Below are positions 34,775 to 46,477 of a stretch of 64,000 bases of DNA, in pieces. The notes under the pieces were generated by a model. That model saw nothing but the letters and a program-made list of their open reading frames with translations. It was not told the DNA's origin and did not search any database. The stretch is from Macrotis lagotis (taxonomy: Eukaryota; Chordata; Mammalia; Peramelemorphia; Peramelidae). Position numbers and translations under genes: made by a program. The DNA is taken from assembly GCF_037893015.1 (NCBI RefSeq), contig NC_133658.1, forward strand, positions 639,993,825-640,057,824. The letters run 5' to 3'. How positions within the stretch are numbered: the stretch's first letter is position 1; the number at the start of each line of letters is the position of its first letter.

Positions 34775-35130
34775 ATTAGAAGGAAAAATGAAAAAAAATA
34801 AAGAAAAGGAAGGTGGAAGAAGAGTAGAAAAGAAGGAAGAAAGGAAAGGAAAAGTTAGGAAAATGAAAGAGAAGGAAGAAAGGAAGGGAGGTAATGAGGA
34901 AGGAAGGAAAGAAATGAAGAGAGGTGAGAAAGAAGAACAAGAAGAAAGGGAGGGAAGAAAGAAGAAAAAGAAGGAAGGGATGGAAGCAAGAAAAGAAAAA
35001 AGGGGAAGGAAGGAAGAAAGAATGCTAGGAGAGAGAAGGAAAGGAGGAAAGAGAGAAGGAAAGGAGGAAAGAAGGAAGGAAGAAAGGAAAGGTGAGGAGA
35101 AAGAAAAAAAACAAAGAGAAAGAAAAGTTC
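34775..35130. repeat. Purine-only (GGAA)n-rich tract, about 355 bp
   Basis: Almost no pyrimidines on the + strand: mixtures of GGAA, GAAA and GAGA. The Lys/Glu/Arg-rich open frame over it and the Leu/Ser/Phe/Pro-rich frame on the other strand are artefacts of composition. Confidence 0.95.
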
Positions 35131-36360
35131 CTTCTTGTTTGGACTAATATGTTTTTGAGTTAGATCTTCAGAAAAATCATGTAGATCCTTCCAAATATCT
35201 TCTATAATCAACTTTTTTAGAAAAAAATTGAATTCCAATTAAGTATTCAATACTTACATGTTTTCATGTTTAATAGACTTATAATGTCCACCTACTGTTG
35301 TAAATATTGTTGACTCTTTAGTGTGGTTCTACAGTCAAGACAATTTGAATTATAGTTTAACTCCAAGTCTTAGTAACTGGCAAGACCAAAGCAGAATAGC
35401 TTAATGAGGTGATAATGAGGGAGGGAAAATGCCCTGGTCTTTTTCAGCCTGACTTATACTTAAATGTTTTAAATGGACCATAGGACACAATAGAAACCCC
35501 AGATTTTGTCCTGTGTGCTTTCTATATAATTCCAAAGTATGTGATCTTATTCTATGGAAACAATAATAATAATTCTTCAAAATGGATTTTTAATATTGTT
35601 TTCTTTAGTTAGATTCCTGTGCACAATGAAGATGAAGTTTAAATCTGGAGGAAGTATTTCACACATGAATTGAGACAAGTTATTTAAAGGCTAGTCTACC
35701 CCAGTGGAATAGGCTTGTGTTTACAATCTTGCTGAAGAGGAAGTAGAAAACAGGACCAAGAAAGCCAGCAAGACCTTTAAGATTCAAATTGACAGACTGT
35801 AATATTGGGTGTCATTAAGCTTTACTGTAATTAAAGTTCCCCAAAGCCATTGAATAAAATTTCAATGGAGTTTTGAAGCTTGGACTTGCTAGTGGTGGCA
35901 AAAACCTTCCTTCATCTTTATTCTACAAACTACTCTGTAGCTTTTGTCTCTGTCAGTCACTTTGCTATTCCGAACTCTTCTTGGTAGGCTTCCACGACAC
36001 TGTTTCCTTGGTTCTTTTGTCAGACTACTTCACTAACTGTAGGAAGCAAGGAGGGAATCATGGACCAGGAGAGATCAAAGGGAAAAGAAAAAGTGAAGGA
36101 TTCAATTTGATTTAATATAATCAAGGGGATCAAAATCCTGGAGGGGATGGCAGGGAATGGGATCAAGAACATAGAGTTTGCTTTAATAAATGATGTACAG
36201 CTTACTCAAACCCCTATTGTCTGAAGGCAAAGTATGTTAAATTTCACTTCACCCTTTGGGTTCTCTGATATCCCTAAAAGGGGATTTGGGAGATCTAGTC
36301 TTTTTGCCAATGGTTCTACTCCCTACTGATGGTGTTCCCTCAACTGTAAGGGGCAGACTC
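35131..36360. other. no recognised feature
   Basis: No exon or named repeat. The open stretch 35873-36115 matches no family I know. Confidence 0.35.
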
Positions 36361-36520
36361 CCCTGTACCTCAGATCCATTATCCACGAACTGTCAGATTA
36401 ACTTTTATACAGAAATATTGACTTCAGAAAGGGGGGGAAGAGCCCTTGTACCTCAGTTCCATTGACCATGAACAGGCAGATGGGCTTTTACACAAAAATA
36501 TTTACCTCAGAAGGAATAAG
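36361..36520. repeat. Two-copy direct repeat, 82-bp spacing
   Basis: CCCTGTACCTCAGATCCATT (36361) recurs as CCCTTGTACCTCAGTTCCAT (36443). The similarity continues through ACTTTTATACAGAAATATTG versus GCTTTTACACAAAAATATTT and a shared CTTCAGAAAGG/CCTCAGAAGGA end. It resembles the small duplications in LTR U3 regions, but no LTR is shown. Confidence 0.6.
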
Positions 36521-37790
36521 CATGAATATACAATTTTATTTTTCCAACATGTGAGAGATATAATCCCTCCCCTGTACCACTTCATTCTCTGAGGAGGGGA
36601 ATGGTTTAGAACTTAGTTCAGTTCTTATAGGGAACATTGTCCAAATTTCAAGTCCAACCTCCCAAGACACTGCCTGCCCCCATAGGCTTTGAGTTAAAAG
36701 TATGACAGTTTCTCAGGCGTTCCAAGTCAGGTTGACCAGTTGTACAATCCTGCCTGCATTTCTGGCTCCAGGGCACCATGGCTTGAATTCTTCTGTCCCA
36801 TGGGAATCACCCCTGGTATCTGAAACTTAGGAGGATAAACCACACTGAATAGAAACAACATTTGCTAGGTCTATTTAATGGAGCTGGAGTAAAAGAGGAA
36901 GAGCTCTTCTCTTGCCTGTCATGGCATCCATTCTTGGGCAGCAGATATGAGTTGCTGTGAAAAAAAAAAAACAACCAAAAAGGGAATGTGTTCATGATTG
37001 ATTCATTCTTAGAAGTTGTAATGATGCAGGAAGCCAATCAAAGGAGACTACCTCTCCCAAATCTAGCAAGGGATGCAGAGACCTCCATTAGCATCCTAGT
37101 TCCATTTAACAATTATGTATATTCTATATTTATATATGTATACATTCCTACCTAGCATTGGCCCACTAAATGTCCACCCAAAGGCAATATTGCTATTGAG
37201 TCCTCATTTCAGTTTTTGCTGGCACCTGTCCATAGTCATCATTAGTGCCTGGCTGAATGCAAAACCAGTCCTAGAACCCAGGCTCTATAATAGTGACTGG
37301 AGTTTGGATGTCGATGACCTTTCAAACTTAAAACAGAAAAAGGCCAAGACCTGATTCTTCTGGGTCAAATGGGCTCAGAAAGGAGTCTAAGGCTGTGTGT
37401 CTAACTATGTTGCCTCTTAACTTATGAAATTCATGAAGCAAAGAGATAGCCAAAACTGACTCCCCTTTGCCATTGTTTGAAAAGGCTCCTCCCAAACACA
37501 TAACAGTCATAGAATGTCCACACATATGCCAGATTCTTACCACATATATCATGATTCTCCTAAAAGCCATCTCCTCATTATCTTCCACATAAAAGAAGTT
37601 GCACTAGTTGAGCAAGCTAATGAGATCTGAGCATACACCTGACCACCATTACAAGGGGTTTGGGTATAAGAAATTTGCTATAAGAAATAAGAGGAGGGAG
37701 AGATCACCTTAATCTGGGGCATATGAGAAAGTTTCATGGAGGATGTGGTATTTAAACTGACCTTCATGCAGAAACATTTCAGCATGGAGG
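36521..37790. other. no recognised feature
   Basis: Non-repetitive-looking DNA of somewhat higher GC content than its surroundings around 36550-36800; could be an old LTR element. No exon seen. Confidence 0.3.
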
Positions 37791-38150
37791 ACAACTTGAG
37801 TGAATCAATAAATGAATCAAGAAGTATTATTTACCTACAGTATGCCAGGTATTGTACTAGATATATGGATATACATTCAAAGAATGAAACAATTCCTGTT
37901 AATATGAGCTTATATTTCTAAAGGGGGAGATAAATAATGCATATTTGAACATAATAATAAATCTAGATAGCAATACAATATGATAATTATCAATATAAAT
38001 ATATTCAGTGTAAATGAAAGGTGAATAAATAAAAATATATCTAAAGTTGTAAAATATATAGGTTTGGGAGGGAAAGCATTGGCAGTTGCAAGGATCAGGA
38101 AAAGTTTCATGCAGAAGATGCTTGCATAGAGGAATCAGGGACCTCTGAGA
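37791..38150 (-). mobile_element. L2 LINE fragment
   Basis: Antisense L2: GTGAATCAATAAATGAATCA, CAGTATGCCAGGTATTGTAC, CCTGTTAATATGAGCTTATA. Confidence 0.55.
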
Positions 38151-38285
38151 ATATTTTATTCACTCTTTTTATTTCTTGAATGAGGAAACTGAAATCCATA
38201 GATGTTACTAAGTAGCAGATCCTGAATTTAGACCCAGCTCATATGACACCAAATCCTGTCTTCTTTCCACTGCACTAACTTGCTG
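38151..38285 (-). mobile_element. MIR fragment
   Basis: TTGAATGAGGAAACTGAAAT, TTTCCACTGCACTAAC. Confidence 0.5.
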
Positions 38286-38439
38286 TTATCAAGAGAACAA
38301 AAAACAACTAATAGTCCTAGGTTGGTATGTAGAGTATATGATAAGTATTAAGGTGAAATAAGTCTGGAAAGAGAGAGTGATTAGAATTAAGTGATCTAGA
38401 AGCTGAAAGAACAAAAGAATAGGTTTATCAGATAGCAGC

Positions 38440-38585
38440 TAAAGCCAATTATCTATCTATCCTATTTATCTATTCATCAATATATCTATTATCTATAACT
38501 ATATATTTATCTATCATTCATCTATATATCAAATATATATAACATACATATGTATGTATATATATATATATATATATATATACTT
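38440..38585. repeat. (TATC)n-like and (TA)n low-complexity tract
   Basis: Degenerate TATC/CTAT units followed by about 13 TA units. Confidence 0.85.
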
Positions 38586-38639
38586 TATACGCATATTGAC
38601 CCCATGTATATACACAATGTAAACATTTCTAGATATATG

Positions 38640-38746
38640 AAGGGTAAAATGAGTTAAAGAAGGGAATGTCAAATCATTCTAGTATCTTTGCCAAGAAAGC
38701 CCCCAAAAGAGTCACAGTCAGACATTACTGAACAGATAAACAAAAA
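38640..38746 (+). mobile_element. Mar1-like SINE, 3' part
   Basis: AGGGTAAAATGAGTTAAAGA, AATCATTCTAGTATCTTTGC, AGTCAGACATTACTGAACAG. Confidence 0.8.
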
Positions 38747-38954
38747 AGTATATATATATGTATATGTGTATGAATATATGTATACAAATATATTTGTGTC
38801 TGTTCCCATAGATATTAGCTTTAGCTGCTATCTGATAAACATATTCTCTCTCTCTTCATTTTTATACACACATATATGTTCACTCACCCCATTAATAAAT
38901 TCCTCTCATTTATCAAATAAAACATGAATATATTGGACCAAAACAACATGAGTT

Positions 38955-39245
38955 ATATGAAATCAATAAGATACAGTCCTAACTCTCCCTTACTGTCTAA
39001 CTGGGGAGATAGCATGGATGCAAATAATGATAATTCAAGATAGAATATATATATATTCTAAGAAAAGTGCTTCATTTGTTCAGGGAAGAGAGAAATAAGT
39101 TCTGACTTGAAGAAACAGGGAAGACAGTGGTGTTTTGAGTTGGGTCTTGAAAGATGGTTAATTTAGTTGGTCAAAAATGAAAGGAAGGACATTCTACATG
39201 AAGAAAACAACAGGAACAAAGTCTTGAGGGTATGAAAACATGAAA
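38955..39245 (-). mobile_element. L2 LINE fragment
   Basis: Antisense L2: AACTCTCCCTTACTGTCTAA, TTTTGAGTTGGGTCTTGAAA, GGAAGGACATTCTACATGAA, AAAGTCTTGAGGG. Confidence 0.6.
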
Positions 39246-40554
39246 CATATGAAATGGATAACTCAAAACACTGCCCCTCCCCCTTTTCCAGTCTTAGATC
39301 AACATATGAATATAAACAGCATCAGCAACATCACTGAATAACTAGCACATTCACATGAAGCTTATTTATGAATAGAATTTAATCATTGTGTTTAGTTGGA
39401 AGCTCCAATTCTTCTAGCTAAAAGGTGTTTTTGAAATCCAACTAACTTGGCAAGTGTCCTAATTTATAGACCAAATTGTGCCTTTCCTTGAACCTCACAA
39501 AAGATGTTTGGAAGTTAAAGGTGACCCAGAGATTTAAGAAAACCATAATCCTAGAACACCATCTTGGGAAACAGATTATTTATTCCTTGTGGGAGGGATA
39601 CAAACTGTTGTTTAAAGGGTTAAGTTCTTCAAAGGTGGATGCTGAAAGGTGTTTTTAGTAATATTTACATTTAACTTTATTTGTAAATCTACATAATCTT
39701 GTACTTCTTTTCTTGGGGAAGGAGATGAAAATTAGGATATTTTTATGTGTATATATGTATGCATCTAATACATGCATGTGTATATATATGCATATAGGTA
39801 CATACACATGCGAGTATATGAAGCAGCTGCTTAAGTAGGCTTTGGTTCTGCACCTGTTTCATCTCCATGATAGGAGAGAAAGCAACCAGAAATATTGGCA
39901 ACAAATTAACATGGGTTGAATTGTCTCCTGAGGGAACAGAGAGACCACCATTGAGACTGGCAAGCTATCAGCCCCTCCCAAAGATACTTGAAGAAAACAG
40001 GATATGGAGTAGGAGTAGATGAGAAAGGAGGTTGGGTAGGATCAATATAGTGGGGGGGAAAATTGGAGGAGATCTGAACCAGTAGCAGATTTTAGACTGC
40101 CAGACTACAAGCCAAGGCAGCCTTTCTCCAAATCCTTTCTATAAAATAGTCTCACAGGCACAGATATACATGTATAATAAACGCAAGAATGGCTTTAGTG
40201 GTGTGATGGATAGGAAGATGTCTTGCCTGGGCCAGTCCTGATTGTAGAATGATGGATGGATTCAGAGCTGCTTTCCTTAATATTCATATTTCTCAAATTT
40301 CTAGCAGAGAAGTCATTTAAGACTACTTTTTTTATTTCACATTTGCTCTTTTGTTTCAAATAGATTTGCTAATTTAAATAGTATTTGTTTCATTCTTTGT
40401 ACTTACAACCCCAAAGCCTAGCACAATGCTTGCTTCCTAGGGAGCACTTCACAAACACTTGCCAATTGATTATTTCTCCCTTTTAAACTCAGCTTCAGTT
40501 TGTTTCTAAGTGCCACATCACCTTTTTTTTCAGATCTGCCAAAAGGATGAGAAC
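39246..40554. other. no recognised feature
   Basis: No exon or firm repeat. 40390-40475 (CCTAGCACAATGCTTGCTTC) may be a degraded L2 3' end. Confidence 0.35.
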
Positions 40555-40556
40555 CT

Positions 40557-40796
40557 TCTTTAATTGTTTAATTATGTCTGAGTCTTCATGACTGCTATTT
40601 GAGGCCTTCTTGACAGAGATGCTGGAGTGGTTTGCAATTCCTTACTCCATTTCATTTTACAGATGAGCAAACTAAAACAAAGGTCAGTGACTTTCCCAGG
40701 TTCACGCAACTAGTGAATGTTTGAAGTCAACTTTGAATGCAGCTCTTCTTGACTAATGGTCCAGTACTCTATCTACTATGCCACCTAACTGCCCTC
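40557..40796 (-). mobile_element. Mar1-like SINE, full length
   Basis: Inverted: TGTCTGAGTCTTCATGACTG, AGATGCTGGAGTGGTTTGCA, CATTTTACAGATGAGCAAAC, TATGCCACCTAACTGCCCT. Confidence 0.9.
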
Positions 40797-40824
40797 CTTA
40801 TTTATTACTGCCTTACAACCAATA

Positions 40825-40935
40825 TGTCAGAAATAGCAGTTCATTGGATTAGAAGGAAACTTAAATATTACTTAGTCCAAAACACTATCTTTTCAGATGA
40901 GGAAACTGAGTAAAAGAAAAGTGAAATGATTTAAT
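40825..40935 (-). mobile_element. MIR/L3-like fragment
   Basis: TTAGAAGGAAACTTAAATAT, TTTTCAGATGAGGAAACTGA. Confidence 0.5.
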
Positions 40936-41224
40936 TGAAAAAGGACTTGGATTATAGTCTTTGGATTCTACATCCAGGGGATGGAATACTGCATTAAGTC
41001 AGGGAGACCTAAAATCAGTTCTGCTTCTATTGCTTTCTCTATTGTCATGGACAAATTTCAGTCTTAGCTGAATGTAAAATGGGAAAAATACCTGAAATAT
41101 CTCCTTCTGAGGTTTTCTGAGGCTCAAATGGGACCATGTATTTAAAGTGCTTTGCCAGTTTTTGGGTGCTAAAAAAATGACAATTATCATTGTTAGTATA
41201 ATTACCTGTCCTTCGGCAAACCCA
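40936..41224. other. no firm feature
   Basis: MIR-like words (TAAAGTGCTTTGCCAGTTTT, GACAATTATCATTGTTAG) suggest another old sense MIR at about 40970-41215, not resolved further. Confidence 0.4.
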
Positions 41225-42665
41225 AATTCTTTTTTTATTAAAGATTTTATTTGAGTTTTTGAGTTTTACAATTCCCCCCCCCATATTAATCCCCCCCCAC
41301 AGAAAGCAATCTGTCAGTCTTTGTTTCCATGTTGTATATTGATCCAAATTGAGTGTAATAAGGGAGAAATCATATCCTTAAGGAAGAAACAAAAAGTCTT
41401 AGAGATAACAAGATCAGACAATAAGATATCTGTTTTTTTCCCCTAAATTAAAAGGAATAGTCCTTGAACTTTGTTCAAACTCCACGGCCCTTTATCTGGA
41501 TACAGATGGTATTCTCCATGGCAGACAGCCCAAAATTTTCCTGATTGTTGCACTGATGGAATGAGCAAATCCATCAAGGTTGATCATCACCCCCATGTTG
41601 CTGGTAGGATGTACAGTGTTTTTCTGGTTCTGCTCATCTCACTCAGCATCAGTTCATGCAAATCCCTCCAGGCCTCCCTGAATTCCCATCCCTCCTGGTT
41701 TCTAATAGAACAATAGTGTTCCATGACATACATATACCACAGTTTCCTAAGCCATTCCCCAATTGAAGGCCATTTACTTGATTTCCTATTCTTTGCCACC
41801 ACAAACAGGGCTGCTATAAATATTTTTGTACAAGTGATGTTTTTACCTTTTTTCATCATCTCTTCAGGGTGAAGACCCAGTAGTGGTATTGCTGGGTCAA
41901 AGGGTATGCTCATTTTTGTTGCCCTTTGGGCTTAGTTCCAAATTGCTCTCCAGAAAGGTTGGATGAGTTCACAGCTCCACCAACAGTCTAATAGTGTCCC
42001 AGATTTCCCACAACCCTTCCAACATTGATCATTATCCTTTCTGGTTATATTGGCCAGTCTGAGAGGTGTGAGGTGGTACCTCAGAGAAGCTTTAATTTGC
42101 ATTTCTCTAATAATGATTTAGAGCAATTTTTCATATGGCTATGGATTGCTTTGATTTCCTCATCTGTAAATTGCCTTTGCATATCCTTTGACCATTTGCC
42201 AATTGGGGAATACCTTTTTGTTTTAAAACTATGACTCAGTTCTCTGTATATTTTAGAAATGAGTCCTTTGTCAGAATCATTAGTTGTAAAGATTGTTTCC
42301 CAGTTTACTACATTTCTTTTGATCTTGGTTACAGTGGTTTTTATCTGTACATAAGCTTTTTAATTTAATGTAATCGAAATCATCTAGTTTGTTTTTGGTG
42401 ATGTTCTCCATCTCTTCCTTAGTCATAAACTGCTCCCCTTTCCATAGATCTGACAGGTATACTAGTCATTGATCTTCTAATTTGCTTATATTATTGTTTT
42501 TTATGTCTAAATCCTGTAACCATTTGGATCTTATCTTGGTGAAGGGTGTGAGGTGTTGGTCTAATCTAAGTTTCTTCCATACTAACTTCCAATTTCCCCA
42601 GCAGTTTTTAATCAGAGTTTTTATCCCAATAGCTGGACTCTTTGGTAAACTTAAATTCTTGAATT
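41225..42665 (-). mobile_element. L1 3' end with ORF2 C-terminus, 1.44 kb
   Basis: One continuous antisense L1 copy. On the minus strand at 41587-41913 an open frame encodes the C-terminal end of L1 ORF2p. PFDPAIPLLGLHPEE, FIAALFVVAKN, WPSIGEWLRKLWYMYVMEHY and LSEMSRTRKT occur in the order seen in other mammalian L1s. The 3' UTR follows with an A-rich terminus at 41227-41250 (read in reverse). It is 5' truncated near 42665. Confidence 0.9.
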
Positions 42666-42924
42666 AAAAATCTGAACCTAAAGCCTGGATCTATAGAACC
42701 TTCTTGTTGTTTGGATAGACAAATTCTTCCAATCATGGTTGCCTCTCATATTCATTACCTCATTCACTTAAGCCTGGTGTGCACATATATAAATCGCCAG
42801 TGAGCTGTTACAATTTGTTTTATGAATGAAGGGAATGGGGTGAGGGATAGTAGGAAGTAAGAAAGAGATTTCAGAGTAAAGAGGATCCAGTAAATTATGT
42901 TGTCAACTCTAGAGTGATATTACT
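42666..42924. other. no recognised feature
   Basis: Nothing recognised. Confidence 0.35.
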
Positions 42925-42985
42925 TCTCTCTCCTCTCCTCTCCTCTCCTCTCCTCTCCTCTCCTCTCCTCTCCTCTCCTCTCCTC

Positions 42986-43040
<55 letters not shown>
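42925..43040. repeat. (TCTCC)n followed by (CT)n
   Basis: About 12 TCTCC pentamers then about 25 CT units, a pure pyrimidine tract of over 110 bases. Open frames over it are artefacts. Confidence 0.95.
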
Positions 43041-43041
<1 letters not shown>

Positions 43042-44329
43042 CACCCCCGTTTTGTATTTACTTAAAATATGGAACATTCCTGAATTCTTAAATGCTTAAT
43101 ATTGGAGGTTTTCTGCATCCTTTATGGAGCTGGAAAAGCAAATTGTCAGCTTATACACAAGGTGGCACCCTGTGATACCAGTCAGATTTGAGAGGAGAGA
43201 TGGAGAGGAGATTGAACCACATTCTTAAATTTACCACCTGGCATGCTAATTGTGAAAAAAAAGTGGAAAATGAATCGGACAATGCCCATCAACACTTATG
43301 AATGGCATCCTCTTCAGTTGAGTCCAGGAGTTGAGAGCAGCCTCAGTAGAGGGATGTAGGTAGCTAGGAAATTATCCTGATTGATTATAATAAGAAAAAC
43401 AAATATGTCCAGATTACTCATAGATAAAAACTGAGCTCCATAGATATTGTGGTCATTCCAGTAAAACTGGGAAGTGGGGGTTGGGTGAGGGAGGTCAGGA
43501 GGCAGGAAGGAAATCCACATACCAACTTAATTAACTTTAAATTGGGTTGTTGAAATACAAAGCCAATTTGAAAGAATGTGACATTTACAAAACTTTAAAT
43601 AGTTGAATAGTAACTATGACTATTTGTTTTTCTCAACCAGTTTAAGTTTGCTTTTTAAGTTATTTCTCAGTTGTTTAGGGGAAAAAAACCTGTTCTGACT
43701 ACAGGAGTGGGAAATGGACAAGTGAGGGTTTATTCAGGTTTTCATAATAGATTGCTATTTGCTTTTGAATTCTCAAGTTGCATGACTCACTTTCCTTATT
43801 TTTCACCCTAAGGAATTACACATATTACAGTTGTTTTATTTTAAATATTGCTTTAAAAACCAGTTCTGATTCTTTGATCTTTCTTCATAATACATTTCTT
43901 GGGTTGGGGAACAGCATATTTGAACAAATCAATAGGAATGTGTTGTAATTACTTCAAACCTTTCAAAACTTTTTGATAGAATTTTTTCATAGTAAGAGGA
44001 CCTGTCTCGAAGGTTGAGACCATAATCATACTATTTTTGGCAACAAGAATAGTCGTGAAATTCAACAAATAAGATAGTTTAATAAATATTGTATATATGA
44101 AAGACTTTTCAAGCACCATTAGAATCAAATACTAGCTTTAAGCAATGGACTGGAAATAAAAAACCACAGACTTCCTTATGGTATATATTGTGCTGTTTTC
44201 TTCAAATGCCTTATTCCCAAGTCTACAATAATTGTCCATATGGTAAAAATAAGAGAGATACTTGAATGTGAAACTTAAGAGGACAAAGTTTTAATGATCA
44301 TTTATTTGCAAAGCACTTTTGACTGCATT
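43041..44329. other. no recognised feature
   Basis: No exon, RNA gene or named repeat on either strand. Confidence 0.35.
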
Positions 44330-44505
44330 GGTTCATTCAGGCCTTATGATAAGCCTGTTGAAATAGGTACTAAAGATCTTATTGCCCCAATTCTATAATT
44401 GAGGGTACAGAGACAAAGAGGGCTTAATACTTTATTTGTCACATAGTTAGAAATTGACTGGATTTAAATTTAGGACTTCCATTTTTCAAGTCTAACACCT
44501 CTTAT
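44330..44505 (-). mobile_element. MIR (core-SINE)
   Basis: Inverted MIR: CTTATGATAAGCCTGTTGAA, CAATTCTATAATTGAGGGTA, CACATAGTTAGAAATTGACT. Confidence 0.65.
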
Positions 44506-45169
44506 TCACAATAGCACTAATATAATGGGCCATACCGGTTTTTAAATTCTATTGACTTGTAAATTTGTTTTCTGAGAAATCAAAAATTCTGTGGGTCACT
44601 GCAAGAACATGCATGAACAACCAAGTTCAATTCAGGTAAGAGACCAGTGAGGCACTTAAGGGAAAACTGGAACAGGAAGTGTCCTGGTTTCTCCCTTTCT
44701 TACCTCCACTCCAGCCTCCATCCCTGAATCCACAATGGAATAGATAATAGATTTAAATCTAGCCTTTAGGCTATGAGTTGAGTCTTTATTGGGATCTTTG
44801 GGTAACTTTTAGGTTAGAAACTTTACAGCCTGGAATGCTTAATAATCTGACAATTTTACTCAGTATGATGGTGAATAATAAAGGAAGGGAAGTGGAAGTG
44901 TGGGGGAGGGGAAAGATGGCCAGAGCTGCTAGGGAAGCACAATACTGAAAATTTCTGGGGACCCTGAGTAAAATCCTTGTAACCCACAGAGTATTTTCTT
45001 TTCATATTCAGCTTTGCTTCAAACCTTCAACTTCTTGTTTTTTCCTGTCTTCCTTTCTTCACCTCTGAGATTCTTGCAGAGAGTAGTGTTCACAGTCAAA
45101 CATCCAGTTTGAAACTTTCCCATTGCTTTATTTAAAACACCTTCCATGGAAATGTTTAGGATTTTAAAT
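44506..45169. other. no recognised feature
   Basis: Nothing recognised. Confidence 0.35.
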
Positions 45170-45325
45170 TTGGAAAAGACTTACTACTTTATAGCAACCC
45201 TTCCAATCCTCTCATTTTATGGCTGAAGAAATGGAGATCTAGGAAGTTTGTGACTATGCCAAGGTCACAGAGATAATACGTGGTAAAACCAAGATTCAAA
45301 TTTGGCTCTTCTGTCCTTCAAATCC
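45170..45325 (-). mobile_element. MIR fragment
   Basis: CTCTCATTTTATGGCTGAAG, AAGGTCACAGAGATAATACG, TTCAAATTTGGCTCTTCTG. Confidence 0.7.
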
Positions 45326-45356
45326 AGTATTATTTTTATTACATCAGACAAATTTA

Positions 45357-45436
45357 TACAGGGTGTCCCAGAAGTCATAGTGCAGTTTTACAGTTTAAAT
45401 ATCTTTCAAACTGCACATAGACTTTGGAGACACTAA
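45357..45436. mobile_element. Short palindromic mariner-like MITE
   Basis: TACAGGGTGTCCCAGAAGTC then ATAGTGCAGTTT is mirrored downstream by AAACTGCACATAGACTTTGG then AGACACTA. The arms match at about 20 of 26 positions with a 20-bp loop. The outer bases are TA on both sides. A GGGTGTCCC-type TIR next to TA fits Tc1/mariner-derived MITEs. Confidence 0.6.
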
Positions 45437-45489
45437 ATCTAACATTCAAGTGGCTCGTTTTCTTTGATTCTCAATGGGGATCTGAAATT

Positions 45490-45567
45490 GGTACAATAGG
45501 TATTATTACCCACATTTCACAGATGAGGCAACCAGAGGCTTAGAAGATTGATTTGCCCATGGCTGGT

Positions 45568-45637
<70 letters not shown>

Positions 45638-45700
45638 TTGAACCCATTTCTTTTCTGGCTACAAGGTTAATGATTCAATTCAACACACCACTTTAACTAG
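45490..45700 (-). mobile_element. MIR split by (TG)n microsatellite
   Basis: GGTATTATTACCCACATTTC, ACAGATGAGGCAACCAGAGG and TGCCCATGGCTG on the left; TTGAACCCATTTCTTTTCTG on the right. About 32 TG units (45572-45635) grew inside the SINE. Confidence 0.65.
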
Positions 45701-45759
45701 TTCTCTGAACTGGCTTGATTATTCAGATTCTTCGCTATGTAACTATCTACTCTTCCCAG

Positions 45760-45990
45760 TAAAATTGCACCTTCTACAGGAAGTCTTTATTGATTCATTA
45801 ATGCTAGTACCTTCCTTCTATCAATTTTCTCTAGTTTATCCTGCATACATTGTTTGTATGTCATTTCCCCCCTTTTCCCCATTAGCCTGAGCTCCTTAAG
45901 AGCAAGGACTGATTTTAACTTTGTATCTCTAGCATTTAGCATAATCACTAGCATACAACAGGTGCTTAATAAATTTTTATTAACAGGAGA
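45760..45990 (+). mobile_element. L2 3' end
   Basis: Sense L2: CTACAGGAAGTCTTTATTGA, GAGCTCCTTAAGAGCAAGGA, CAGGTGCTTAATAAATTTTT. Confidence 0.7.
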
Positions 45991-46477
45991 TGTTTATAGA
46001 AGTTTGTTCAAAAAAAATCTTGGTAGCCATACAAAAATGTAGAATTTCACTTTTCATAATGAGACCTCGAGCAATACTAATACTTTCTTATGCCTCTGCT
46101 TGTTACTTTCTAGATTAACTATTAGTTTGATAACATTTGTCTCTGAATTCCTAGGAATTGTTAGGATTATGTAATTCTTTAAAGTTTAATCATGATACAA
46201 CAGCTAAATTATGTGCTAAGTATACTGTCATCAAGATAAACTCAAATCATACTTCTCTAAGCTTTCCTTGAACACCCCAGCCTAAGGTGCTCCCTCCTTA
46301 CTAATTATTGATATGTAATAGTTTGCTGCATTTAGCCATTATCTCTCTTTGCCGTATATCTCCAAATGCTGAGTTTTGACATACTTGGTTCCCTTTGCTG
46401 AAAAAAATGAAGGCCCCTTCTAGATTGGAATCTGAAACATCTTTTGTTTTTGCTTTTCATAAGTTATAGATAATTAT
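45991..46477. other. no recognised feature
   Basis: AT-rich DNA between the L2 fragment and the minisatellite; nothing recognised. Confidence 0.35.

Noticed and set aside
34755-35238. 130- and 127-codon frames over the purine tract
   Set aside because: Lys/Glu/Arg-rich on one strand and Leu/Ser/Phe/Pro-rich on the other, purely from GGAA/GAAA composition.
1-46400. MBD5 3' exons expected upstream of EPC2
   Set aside because: No coding-like block with splice signals was seen; the intergenic distance in other mammals is large, so MBD5 probably lies further left.
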